A stretch of DNA of 64,000 bases from Cyanophora paradoxa (Eukaryota > Glaucocystophyceae > Cyanophorales > Cyanophoraceae), in NCBI GenBank assembly GCA_004431415.1, contig QPMI01000095.1:62001-126000 (forward strand). The letters are read 5' to 3'. Within the stretch, counting starts at the first letter, position 1. Every line of letters begins with the position of its first letter. This document shows, in pieces, positions 8,023 to 19,271 of this stretch. Position numbers and translations under genes: made by a program. The notes below the pieces were generated by a model. The model made no database searches. It worked only from the letters and a program-made list of their open reading frames with translations, and had not been told where the DNA came from.

Positions 8023-11000
8023 GGGGAACCGTGCTGTAATATTCGTCAGGAATAATCTTTCGTTTCGTATACTCCGTTTTGTTGAGTATTCGGCTGAATG
8101 GAATCTGAATTATAGAGCTGAAGTCGATCCCAGCATCGCGTTGCTTTCCATTGGGCTTGAAAACACGCGCTAGTTTAGAATCTAGTGTGCACTGCGGCTG
8201 ATAACGTTCCTCTAGCATCCTTGTGAAGGCCTCCAAAGCAATTCGGTTATCAAGGGATTCCTTCTTTGCCACTGGATCACTCGGGAGCCAGTTCTCCTCT
8301 ATCCAGCTCTTCGGAATTCCCTTTGCCCGCACATGCAGATCTGGTTCCCCATTCGACCTCACAAAGTAGCAGCAATAAACCTTTGGGCCAATGAAGTAAG
8401 CCTCAGTAATTCTCCCTTGGATGTCATAATCTAGTTTCCCCAGCTCGCTCTCGCAGATCATTCTATTCCCTTCCTCCTCTGACATTCCTCAACTGAATAT
8501 GGCTGCTTCATGCAGTCCTTCAGAAGCTCAGCAAACCTCCTGTGCACGATCATAGAATCTGTATCTGTGTAGTATGGCATTGCCTCTACGTCCTTATATG
8601 AGTTCATCCTCACCAAAAATCGATCCATGATTTCGCGGCTGTAGGAGAGGATAAATGCACCAACAAAGCAAGGCTTCGAAACGCAGGCATCCCGCCTATA
8701 CTCAGGGATCTCAAATGTGACGTACATTCTCGTATCATTCTCTATGTCAATGTCTGTAATCGTCGATGATCGCTGTATCTCCTTGAATCGTCTGTAGTTT
8801 GAGACCAGCTCGGTTGTCTCAATTACTGGACGCTGAGCAAATTTTCCATAGAGCCCATTCAAGAGGATCTTCGCCGTAGCATACTGGGCGGTCCCCTTTC
8901 GTGAGCGTGCTTTCATGCAGTACAGCTTCTCAATGTAATCTTTGAACATTCGTTCCTTGCCCTCAAACAAGTACACCTCGTGCAGCTCTGTGATCTCAAC
9001 TCCCAGTGCTATTGCCCGGTAGATATCGACTGAGGTGTACATTTCTTTCTCAATAGGCTTCAAGTTAGACCATCCCAGATTGGCTTCGTGGCGGGGAAGG
9101 GGAGAGAGCACAAGATCCTGAGGAATTTTAGCGCTAATCTTTGCAACAAACAGCTGTTCCATTTTCCTGCTCAGCATAAACTTGCGGAATCGCTCTAGCT
9201 CCGCTTGATCGGTGATGCATTTGAATTTACCAGTGGGAAAGTAATTAAAGTACATAGCCGTCGGATAGAGAGAGACCACATCCAGATCTACCAAGTAATC
9301 ATCTGGACCCTTCGAGACAAACTTCCGCTTGAATGGTAGGCATCGCCCTCCGTAAATCGCTTTGCGAAAAATCTGGTCCTCCTTGTATTTCGGTAGCAGC
9401 ACTTCCGTTTTCATCAGCTGCCTGTGGATCTGAAAAGCCATCGCCGATGCTGTCAAGGTGCGCTTCGAATTCACATTGATCCCAAATAGATCAAAACATG
9501 TCCGAGCGTACTTAATATACAGCTCAGTCATCGACCGAACGTCAGCTCTCAAATATTCGCTCCAGGCTTCCTTGTGAATCTCAACGTCATCCCACGCTCT
9601 TATCTTTCGGTGGTCAAAATCCCTTTCAAGGTGGTGCACCCGTAGTCCTTCCCAGCCTGCCGCAGTGAGCCCTGTATGTGCAAACAGGGGTCAAAGCTTT
9701 TAAACTCTCCCCAGCCAGCGTCTTCCACTCCATGCTCTTGATCTTTCCGGATGAGCGCATCACCTTGACCTGGCAGTCTGGGCGGTTCTGGACAAGCCAC
9801 TTATAGATAAATATCAAGTCGAAGCCGCTGCCATTGAAGAATACTAGAGTCGACTTTTCTTTCCAGTCGTCAAGCCAGAGCATAAACTGTTCCAGAGTTT
9901 CGGGGCCGCAGAACGATTTCGTTTCCGTGATCTCTCCTTTGCTAATTATGTCCATATCGACTGCGTACGGAACGTGGGTCGTGCGGTTGGGTGCAAACGT
10001 TTCAAAGTCTGCCGCTATGACTGAGTTTAGGGCTGTAAACTCTTCCTCGGGCTCGCATGGCTTGATTTTGCGTTCAATAACGCTCTTGTTCCTCACTGCT
10101 TCATCGCATTTGCTTGCATGGTCCTCCTTCGGATTGTAGGCGCAGCGGCAGGTATAGCAGAAGCGGCAGGTTTCCTTGTGAGTCGCCAAATCATACTGCA
10201 TCTTTCCGCAGGCTCTGCACTTCTGCATCTCGCACGTTCTCTTATCTTTAATTAGAAAGCAGTGCGCATCGACCACGCAAAGGTGGGCTCGGCGTTCAAA
10301 GCCAAATTCAGTTGAAAATAGGAGCTTGAACTTCGACGCGCTGCGGTCCGAGACCCACTCGAAAATGCTTGCATCGATTCTATAGTGCTGGCTCAGCTTG
10401 CGTATGGTAGGTTCATCGACTACAATTAGGCCCGTGGAAGCCCCAGCTGTGTGCGAATTGAACTGTAATCAACATGCTGAAGCTTCTTATATACTCTCTC
10501 AAGGTTCAGGCGACCGGGATTGAGCTTCTCATGCTCAAAGCATTCAAGCACGCAGTTGTCCTCTGGAGAGATCGGACAGTAGATCTTGTTCATCGTTAGA
10601 GCCTTCCCTCCAAAGGGCAGCTTAGGTACATTTCCCAGAGCCCCTGCTGCGTTTTCTGCGATAAGCACCTCGATCTGCACGACTGGCCAGACATCAGTGT
10701 CCTCGTAGGGCTGCTGCGCTAGCATCCAACTCTCCATCTTCTCCGCGAGATTTGCTAGAAGTGACTGCATCGTGCCCTCCTCTATGGTCGCAAGCTGCGT
10801 GCGGTACATGTGGAAATTCTCAAAATGAAAGCGAATTAAAACAGCAGCTCCAATCCTCTCTGGGATTCGCAGCTCATTCAGAAACGCTATCGTCAATTCT
10901 TTCACTCTCTCTGGATCAGCTGTCGGCTCTATCTCTATAATGTCCTTCGTGAAAAGCAGCCCTGGATACTCGTGGTGAGTATAGGTGCGAACTACGTTAA

Positions 11001-11331
11001 CGTTGGCCGATGCCTGCTCGCGGAATAGCCCTGATATAGCTTCCGCAACTTCATCAATCTCCTGTGTTGCTGCTGCTCGCGCAGCCTGCGCCCTCTCAAA
11101 ATGAGCGGCAACGTCTCGCCCGTACAGCGGACGCTGAGGCCTTTCTGTCCCCTGCAGCCTGAGCAGTGATGCTAGAGAGGATCGGAGTGTGTCAGTGTGG
11201 GTCCTGGTGTTTGAAAGAGGCCGCAGTAGCGAGTTCCTATACGTTGCATTAATGTAGCCTCGCTCATACAGCCTCTGTGCAAGCTCGTTGATTTCGGTTC
11301 TAAGGCTAGCTCTTACGGCTCGGGAGCTCAT
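7961..11331 (-). pseudogene. Protein-primed family B DNA polymerase, at least four frameshifts
   Basis: About 1,120 residues in five consecutive frames. The N-terminal 300 residues end near EDNCVLECF, typical of the Polinton polymerase. A cysteine-rich zinc-finger stretch follows (CEMQKCRACGKM, then CRFCYTCRC). Exonuclease motif I is AADFETF and motif II is FFNGSGFD. The polymerase core has VDLDVVSLYPTAMY (motif A, about 9260-9290), ILLNGLYGKFAQ (motif B) and YYTDTDS (motif C, about 8550-8575). The C-terminal palm/thumb part contains RKIIPDEYYS. Frame changes occur near 10,430, 9,710, 9,645 and 8,480, so this copy cannot make full-length enzyme as written. The family replicates linear genomes from a terminal protein. 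It is transcribed away from the right-end repeats. Confidence 0.9.
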
Positions 11332-11470
11332 GTTTCGATTAATGATACAATCAGAAAACTTTTTCGAAATTCAGCGCGCACAATCTCTGATTGATAACTA
11401 TCATCGCGTTTTCTTTAAGGCTTGCACAGCTACAGCTGAAGCTGATCACTTAAGTTGGCCGCGAGAGCTG

Positions 11471-11671
11471 TAAAAATAGGGGTATGAGACTTCTAGTATT
11501 TGTTTGTCCAGTTCCCACCGCAGCCGTTTGCTCTTACACTTCCCGACAATCGCTATCGATTTCTGTAACTTTTAAGTAGATTGTCGGAAGGTATAAAAAT
11601 AGGGGTATGAGACTTCTAGTATTTGTTTGTCGGAAGGTATAAAAATAGGGGTATGAGACTTCTAGTATTTG
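11471..11671. repeat. 46-bp direct repeats in the right terminal region of the element
   Basis: Full copies start at 11,581 and 11,627 (period 46), and a 5'-truncated copy starts at about 11,471. Each full copy contains TCGGAAGGTATAAAAATA followed by GGGGTATGAGACTTCTAGTA. They are followed at once by an array of a related unit in the opposite orientation. The sites could act in terminal recognition, replication or transcription (each holds a TATA-like core). Confidence 0.8.
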
Positions 11672-11673
11672 TT

Positions 11674-11956
11674 ATAACTTTTGAAGTATTAGTCCAGATC
11701 TCCTATAGTCTTATTTTTATACTTCCCGACAATAACTTTTGAAATGTTAGTCCAGATCTCCTATAGTCTTATTTTTATACTTCCCGACAATAACTTTCGA
11801 AATATTAGTCCAGATCTCCTATAGTCTTATTTTTATACTTCCCGACAATCGATATCGCTGTAACTTTTGAAATGTTAGTCCAGATCTCCTATAGTCTTAT
11901 TTTTATACTTCCCGACAATAACTTTCGAAATATTAGTCCAGATCTCCTATAGTCTT
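11674..11956. repeat. 58-bp repeat array, inverted relative to the 46-bp repeats
   Basis: About 4.8 units. The marker AGTCCAGATCTCCTATAG recurs at 11,691, 11,749, 11,807, 11,877 and 11,935. Spacing is 58 bp except for one 70-bp interval that carries a 12-bp insert (TCGATATCGCTG). Read on the minus strand each unit holds TCGGGAAGTATAAAAATA, the same core as in the neighbouring 46-bp repeats, so the two arrays form a large imperfect inverted repeat. The last unit stops at about 11,956, taken as the likely inner or outer edge of the element terminus. Confidence 0.82.
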
Positions 11957-12606
11957 AAAGGATCTAAACGCGAAGCTGATCCTTCGTAACTAGGCAATAA
12001 GTAAGCTACAAACTGTAGTTGACTCTGTTTTTACTAAGTAACGTGCTGGCTTTCCCACAGTGAGGCTATATACATCGAGTTTGATCTTTGAGACTGGGTT
12101 TTACTGAGGTCGCTTTCGGCAGCCTTTGCTTTTTCCAGTCGGGCTAGATTCGTTCTTTGGTCCATTGTTTGGGTATTTCGCATTCATCCGATCTGACATG
12201 TACGTAGGCTGGATGTAAGAAGATGCACAGAGCCATCCCTAAATTCACTTTGCTGGCGTGGGTTGGGCACCTCCCCGGGAATTTCTAGTGCGGCGTCAGC
12301 CAAGATGGCTTCCTGCCTTCGGCCTCTCAGTGGACACTAGAATGCCTAAGCTCATACCCTAAAGTGAATTCCCAATCAGCCTCAAAGGCTCTCCCGTTAG
12401 CTACCTCCTCGAAGCTAAATCGAATTTTATTTTTCAACCCCTAAGGTACCCACGCACACGCCCTCCGGCACGTAATAGCAGAGGGAAACGTGTAAAACGA
12501 TTTTGGTACACGCACGGCAAAATCAGATCGATCTAGTGAGGGGAAGACGCTAAATACCCATGGAACCGCGGCCCGGAGCGAAGCGAAGTGGCCGTAAGCG
12601 GGGTCC
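11957..12606. other. Junction region between element and host gene, no clear ORF
   Basis: Composition shifts here from AT-rich element to GC-rich host. At 12,242-12,375 a loose inverted repeat is visible: AATTCACTTT and TTCTAGTG on the left arm match AAAGTGAATT and CACTAGAA on the right arm. The right arm read in reverse contains TTTAGGGTATGAG, which echoes the 46-bp repeat core, so element-derived DNA may extend to about 12,380. No target-site duplication can be called because the left end is outside the window. No tRNA or convincing ORF is seen. Confidence 0.4.
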
Positions 12607-15600
12607 ATGGGTGTACAACATGGATACATCTCGTCGGCAGACCTCCAAAACTGCATACCTTGCGGCGCTGGTGGGGTCATTTTGTATCACGCAAGTCGGC
12701 TTTCGGCTCCGTGTTTCGTACCTGATATGCCTTTCGCCCCAGGCACTTACCGAGGGGAGAACATGACGGACTGCCTGCCTGTGCCGTCTCGCTCCACGGC
12801 ACTCGCTGGCTCGCCTGTCTGGACGGTCTGCGATGCCGGCTACGTGGCCGACGGGCCGCGGGCAACCTGCATCCCGTGCCCCGCGGGTGAGACTCCGCGA
12901 GGTTTCCGGGCAGCTCTCGATCTCACTGCGCTCTGTCCAGGTTCGTACCAGGTCAACGATTCTTGCGTACTCTGCGAAACGAACTGGGTCTCTTCGACAC
13001 CCGGGCTGGACCGCTGCGATCCGTGCGACAATGGCACCGTTGCGGTTGCGAACGGCCAGTTTTGCGTCCGTGCGCACGATGCCGTCCCCCATCGCACGGC
13101 CATACGTGCTGAGAGCGAAGTGCAGCGTGCCTGCCTGGGTTCTACCGGCACGAAGGCATGGTCGAGTGCGAGCGGGCGCCCCGCGGGGCGATCGCGGCGG
13201 GCGGCACCCGCAACTACACGATGTGCGAGCGGGGGAGCCGGCCGGACCTGGAGTTCACCTCGTGCGACCCCTGCGAGCGGGGCACCATCGAGGTGGATTG
13301 GGAGTGCGTCGACTGCGTCGGTGCGCCCCGGCTGCCCTGTTCGATCCTCCTTTCTCCTCTTCAATACTGAGCGAGCGCCCAGGGCTGCTGTACGCCCCGG
13401 ATCGGGGAATGACGAGCTGCAAGACCTGGTGCGACTCCGGCGCAAGGCCTGCGCCATCGGTGGCCACGCTGATGCGATTTTCGCAGTGCGCCGGGGACGA
13501 TCCCCACCCCGGACAGACAGGGCTGCGCGACATGCTCGCGGGGATACTTCCGGTCGGAAAACATGTCTTCCTGCGAGCAGGTGAGCTGCTTCTCCTAGCG
13601 CTTAATTCCAAGTTTATATGACATGTGCGGCCTATCAGTGTCCGCACGGCGAATTCACGAGCGCGCCAGGCTCCTCGTCCTGCTCGCCCTGGTGCGACCT
13701 CTAGGCGACGTTTTCTCGTAGCTGTAGACAACTGGATGCGCGCTCACAATCTTGGCGGCGGCAGCCCGCGCGGGACCGAGAGCTCCCTGAACAGGGCCGA
13801 GTGCGACCTGTGCCGGGCCGGCTTCTACGAGCGGAACAGCACCTGCACACCTTGCAGGGTGCACGGGCGCCGAATAAACTGCTTATCCTTGTTTTCCTTT
13901 TAGCCCTAGCTGGCCTGACGCGACCGCAGGACGGCTTCTGGAGCGCGCCGGGCGCGTCTGCGTGCGTGCCCTGCCCGCCGGGCTACATCAGCAACGACGA
14001 TCGGTCCGGATGCCTGCCGTGCCGCGGGGGGACTTTCCGTGGAGACTCCGTGCGGCCGTTTCATTTCCTCTAGATCTGTGCATGCTCCGCGTATCCGCGT
14101 GTTCGCTGACTTGCCATGGCCATGGCAATCAATATCGCAGAACGCCTGCCTCCCATGCAAAACCGTGCGCGCTAGGAGTATGAGATGTGCACGTGATACC
14201 GTGCTTCGGGGCTGACGGGCACGCGGTTTCATGATCAGGGTCTCTGGTCCCCTCCCGCGACGAGCGGGAGCTGCCTGGAGCCGCCCTGGGGCCACTACGC
14301 GTCCAACGACAGCACGCGCTATGTCCCGTGCGACGCCGGCTTCTTCGAGTGGCTGCCAAAAAACGCGAGCCGCCCTCGGAAGTGTCTGCAGGTGCGCAAG
14401 CGTGCGTTTAATTTGCATCCCTCAACAAAAGCCGCCGTCCCTGGTTTAATTAATTTCTCTGCAGTGCCCGCTGGGGACGTTCGCTCCAAAAGAAGGGGCG
14501 TACGAGCGATGCTCGAACTGCTCGCTGGGTTTCTACTCTGCGCCCGATTTTCGGTCTTGTCTGCCGTGCCAACCGGTGAGGCCCAGCTTATCGCCAGCAA
14601 ATTTCGATGCGCGCGTGAAACACCGCTGACTGCCTGCAATGTTGTTTCTCGTTTGCAGGGCTCATACAGAGGCGCGAACCACTCCACCTGCCAGGCCTGT
14701 CCGACTGCGACCGTTGCGCGCCGTGAGGGAATGAAGCAGTGTGAGCCGTGGTGCGGGTCAGGATTTATGGCGTCGCATGTTCCACACGTGTTGTGTAGTG
14801 CACTATCGATATATCTGATTTCCGGTCGTTCGCGTCTCAGCCCACCGGGAAAGGTTCCGAGAAAGGACAGAGCCGAATGTGTCGGTGCGTTCAGTGGACG
14901 TACGCGTCGCATACACATCGTATCGAATTATATCAACGCCTTCAAATTTATTGGCTCGCTTTATTGCAGGCTGTGGAAGCGGCACTGCGCCCATTGGTGG
15001 GACATGTGTCCGTTGCGACTCCGTCTCTGTGGCATCGCCTGGAGGTTTGCGCTGTTTTTCTGTATTTGATTTCTTCCTTTGGGGGATATTTTCAACAAGA
15101 TTATTTTGCAGACGCGAATTGCGCGCCCTGCCCCGAGGGCTCCGTCGCAAACAATCTCGGAACGTCGTGCCTCGCCTGCGGCGTGTCGACCTACCGGCCT
15201 GCAGGCGCTGCGTCGTGCCTCAAGTGCCCCCGCAATACCGTCTCCAGTAACGGGAGCTCCTCCTGCACGCAATGCGAAGGCGGTTATGTAGTGCGTTCCG
15301 CGCTTAAATATGATGTTGAAATCGATAGGCGAAGTGCGCTAACACGAATTCGAACTTGCAATCGTCGAATTTCGCAGTCGGACGAAGCCCAGGCGGTTTG
15401 TGTCCCGTGTGCTCGCGGCCAGTACCGGAACGCTTCTATGGACTACTGCTCCCCTTGGTTTGCACCGCCCGTGCAGGCTTCGCTACTTGTGCTCAATTCG
15501 AAATTAAATGCCGCGCAGCCCGCCTGGCTTGATGGCGGCCAATGACGGCTCTTCTGCCTGCGTTCCATGCTCCGTCACGCAGCTCTGTCCAAGTCCGTCC

Positions 15601-18573
15601 GCTTTGCGCTTGCGGAATACCAGAGTATTTTATATGATCTTTCGAATTTCTGACGACGTGTGTACGTAGTTGGCACGGCCGACCCCGTCGAGATCCCTCA
15701 GTACGCGGACGTCGTCGGGAGGATTCAAGAGGCCGTCATCGAAAATCGGGACAGTCTTCGGCGCAGGCGAGCAGTCCGGTGAAATCAAGAGCTTGAAGCC
15801 GTCGCGCCTCGTAAACGCGGTCGCCGCAGGCGCCTGCTCCAGTACGCCATCAACTCTTTTGTGGTGGAGACTTTCGCGACTGACACGGTCAACGCCACCA
15901 TCACGCGCCCCGTGCGCTCTGCGCTCCAGTTCCGATCATAAAGATTTCGAGCTGACGCACCTACGCAGGCGATCGAGGACGAGTCCGTCGCTTTCGCGCG
16001 GCTCTACCGCATCGTCCTCTACATCGCGGCCGGCGTGGCCGCCCTCGTCATCGCCGCCGCCATCGCCGTCTGCGCCCAACTGAAGACCGCGTCTGAAGAG
16101 CGCGCTGCCGGGCGCTACCGCCAGGTCCGAGGCTCGGCGGCGCCTCATTTCAGCATGCGAAAATAAAGACCAATGCAATTGCTCGTTCTACTGTAGCTAG
16201 CTCTAGATCTGAGCTGTCCGGCAGGTCGCCAAGATGAACTTTCTATACCGTGAGGTGGTCGACCAGGCGCTGGAGGAGCGCGAGGAGCTGGAGGCGGCGT
16301 CGGGCCTGCTGCGCGCCGCCGGCTCCGTCTTCGCCATTGCTGGCCTGGGCCTCCTCGCGGTCGCGGCGGCCTTTGTCATCTTGCAGTACATCCTGGCCAA
16401 CTACACGGTCTGAACGATCCGAAATGTGGTGATGCTCGCAGACCAGAGTACTGACATCGGCTTCAATTCGCAACATGTACAGGTCGTGCAGACTCTGCTG
16501 GGCGGAGCGTCCCCCTCGGCGGGCAACATCACGGGCGTCTTCGCCGTGCGGGCCGCCTTCGTAGGCTACCCCGGGCCCTGCATCGTGCGGGGCTCGGCAG
16601 CCTTTCCGGACCCCGAGAGCGCGCTCGGCGCCGCCGCTGTGCTGGTCGGCGCGACGGCCTCTGTCCGCGGAATTGCACCTGCCGGTCTCATGGCCAGTCA
16701 TCCGGGCCCGCAGCTGTCCGCACTATACAACGAGACCCAACGGGCGTGCATGTGCGCAGCTTTGAGAGAACTATTTCCATTGCGTTGCAATTGCGAGTAA
16801 AATCTCGCCAAACAGAGTGGAATGGCTGTGCCGGGAATGCGAGCTGTCGGCCGCGACGAATGTCTCCATCGAGCTCCGCCTTGTGTCTCGGATGGCCCTT
16901 GCCGTCGCCGTCACGTACAGAATCGAGGTGTGTGCACCACATCGACGAAAATCAACTTGCGATTGGCCTCGCACTCACGGGGCCCGGCCTCAGGTTCCTA
17001 CCAACCTGACGATTGAGGGCCGGGTCCGAACGCGATCCGACGCGAGACTCGGCGCCTTCCGCGGTCTCCGGCCCGTCGTCGCTCCGCTCTCGCTTATCCC
17101 GCTCCACTTCGACGTGCGAACGCCCCTGCCCAACGCAAGCGGCAGTGCGGCTCATTAGATATTCGATCCGTGTTTCAATTTTTTGCTTACAGGACGCTCG
17201 CGATGGGAGCCCGCGGTACGACACGTCGCTCTGGCCGTCGTCGAACGAGGCCGCCGAGGTCGAAGAGGCGTCCTTCGTGCGCCCCGTTCGATTCTCAGAG
17301 ACGTGTCCGAAACTCTCTCGGGGTCCTAACCCGCGACGGGCCGACAGAGCCTGTGCTCCGTGTCTCTTCCGTTGTCGGACCCGTCCTGCGCTGGCGAATC
17401 CGTCGCTTTTCGCGCGGCCTTCGAGCTGAGCGACCTCCACGTCAGGGTGCGCGGCCCGGCCTGCAGCTGCAAACGTGGCGCCCGCGCAGCGTCGGCCGCG
17501 GAGTCTGACGGCGGCTCGGGCAGGTGAGCCGGGTGGAGCGGGCGTCGCTCCTGGACATGCTGGCGGACCTGTCGGCCCTCGGCGGCAGCGCCGTCGACGT
17601 CGGCTGCCAGATGCTCCTCGCCTACATCGCCGTTCTGCAGCTTTTGCAGGCGAGCAGCGCCTGTCCCGTGCGGTCCTTCATTTCCACGTCTAGATCTGAG
17701 CCGGCCTCGCAGCGGTACCCGCGGTTCGCGAAGTACATAGCGGGGCGGGGGGCGCAGCAGGCGGCCCTCGTCGACGCCAGGAGCTCGCGGACCTCGTCGC
17801 TGCCGGGCTCGAGCGACCGCGAGGGCCTGGGCGCGCTGGCCCCCGGGGCGCGCACCCTCGTCGTCGCGGACGTCGGGGAGGGCATCGGGCTGCAGCTCGC
17901 GCGGTCGCCGCTGCCGCGGGCGCAGTCGTGGGCGGCGAGGGCGCGCGCCTTCCTCCAGCGCCGCGGCTCCAGCGCCGGCTCCGCCGCGAGCGCCTCGTCG
18001 GCCCCCGCCTGCGAGGCGCCGCCCCGCTCCGCCCTCTCCGCCGCCGACGCCAACATTCCGAAGGCGGCGCCGAAGGAGGTCCAGCTGCAGCCCGCCGGCG
18101 GATTCGCGAACCAGGCGCTGTGGGAGGGCGCCGGCCCGAGCTCGAGCTCGGAGGCGCTGGCGCTGGAGCTGGAGCTCCCCCCCGACCTCGAGGCCAGCTC
18201 CTCCAGCTCGGGCGCCGTGCTCGCCTCGAGCGCCGCCCTCGCCTCCACCCGCCAGAGCTCCCTGCCCCCGGAGCCCCTCAAGGGCCCAGGCGGGCCGCCC
18301 GCGCCGGACCTCGAGCTCCCTAGGCCTCCGGCCCCCGCGGCGCCCCCGGAGCGCCGGCAGCCGCCGCGCTCCTTCGAGCTCGACGCGCCGGCGCTCAGGG
18401 GCGCCGCCCGCGCCCCCTCCAGCGCCAGGTCGCTCCCGCTGGGCCGCGCCGTCGGGCTGGACCGCGCCCTGGATCTGGACCTCCCTCCCGCGGCCGCGGA
18501 CGCTGCAGCCGATCGTGATCGATATCAGCAATCGAATGCACGCCCGATACGTTATGATCGATATCGCATCTAG
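12607..18573 (+). CDS. Cysteine-rich (GCC2/GCC3, ephrin-receptor-like) multi-pass membrane protein
   Basis: A multi-exon host gene. From 12,640 to about 15,600 each exon encodes one cysteine-rich repeat of the form C-x-P-G-x-Y...C-x-x-C, for example CIPCGAG joined to TYRGENMTDC across the first intron and CIPCPAG joined to SYQVNDSC across the intron 12,887-12,940. Introns are 50-130 nt and interrupt the repeats at a conserved phase-1 position. After the ectodomain come three hydrophobic segments: about 16,010-16,075 (IVLYIAAGVAALVIAAAIAV), about 16,310-16,400 (VFAIAGLGLLAVAAAFVILQ) and about 17,590-17,640 (MLLAYIAVLQLL). A low-complexity Ser/Ala/Pro-rich tail ends at 18,573. Joins such as GRYRQ to VAKMNFLY across 16,120-16,225 rely on CTGA-type branch sites. 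The start is uncertain: no signal peptide is seen and the 5' exons may be missing. A cell-surface receptor or adhesion role is inferred. Confidence 0.62.
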
Positions 18574-19271
18574 GCGCCCTTATATTATATAATTAATTAA
18601 TTAGTTCCTTCGAATTTGCGATCGATCTGCATACTTCGAATTCGATCAGCATTGCTCTTTGCATATCTGTGATTATGATACATATAGCTTACGCTTGTCA
18701 GTGTTTTTGGACTTATATATGATCAGGCCACGGCCCTAGGTCTTCCCAAGTTCATTGATTGGTACCACAGGTTTCCAATTGTTAGTTTAGATCTAGATCA
18801 ATATGCGACAGTTCCTTGTTCAAGCATGAATTCGAACCTGCGCCCCTTGCTCAAACTTAGACACGCACTTCACCGTCGCCTGCTGAAAGGCTAACCCGAG
18901 TGATCATGACTCAGTGACCGACGAGTGAGCCCGGCCCCATGACAAAAAACGAATTCGACGACCGTGCTCACGCTTAAAATTACGTTCACATGTCCGCTAA
19001 CTGTTGTGCAAGGCGCGACAAATATTGGGCTCGAGAGTTATTTCGAGAGTGCGTGACGTCAGCTAATTGCGGTACGAATATTAATGTTAATTCGAACCGA
19101 TTTAGAGCTAATGAATTCCGCAGTCAACCTGATCGGGATCTGATCTGGAGAAACAGGCATGTTGATTCGAAAGATGGTTGAAACACATGTACATGTGCGC
19201 ATGCGTATACACTCGCTCGAGCGAGTGTATACGAGCGATTCCTGCGAGCTCCTGGAAGTCGTCGAGGCCGG
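18574..19271. other. AT-rich intergenic region
   Basis: Lower-GC DNA with TATTATATAATTAATTAATT at 18,580-18,600 and several overlapping palindromes (GATCGATATC, AGATCTAGATC). No ORF or RNA gene can be supported. It holds the 3' ends of two convergent genes. Confidence 0.5.

Larger units (their letters stand above)
1..11956. mobile_element. Endogenous Polinton/Maverick-like viral element (right part; left end outside window)
   Basis: This intron-free, lower-GC block differs sharply from the GC-rich, intron-dense DNA after about 12.4 kb. It carries the hallmark set of Polintons and polintoviruses: protein-primed family B DNA polymerase, rve integrase, A32/FtsK-like packaging ATPase, a major capsid protein and penton-like minor capsid proteins. 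An HNH-AP2 nuclease and small accessory genes complete it. Replication and integration genes lie together on the minus strand next to the right end; capsid and packaging genes lie mostly on the plus strand. The right boundary is placed at the end of the 11.47-11.96 kb repeat array and could extend to about 12,380. No maturation protease is visible; it may lie left of the window. Several key frames are broken, so this copy looks degraded unless the indels are sequencing errors. Polinton-like element is well supported; its exact clade is not. Confidence 0.9.

Noticed and set aside
11674-11956. CRISPR array
   Set aside because: Repeats are contiguous tandem units without unique spacers, in a eukaryotic setting.
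17326-18531. 401-residue minus-strand frame opposite the membrane protein tail
   Set aside because: Almost only Arg/Gly/Ala; the plus-strand frame joins smoothly to upstream exons through a CTGAC branch site and GTGCG donor.
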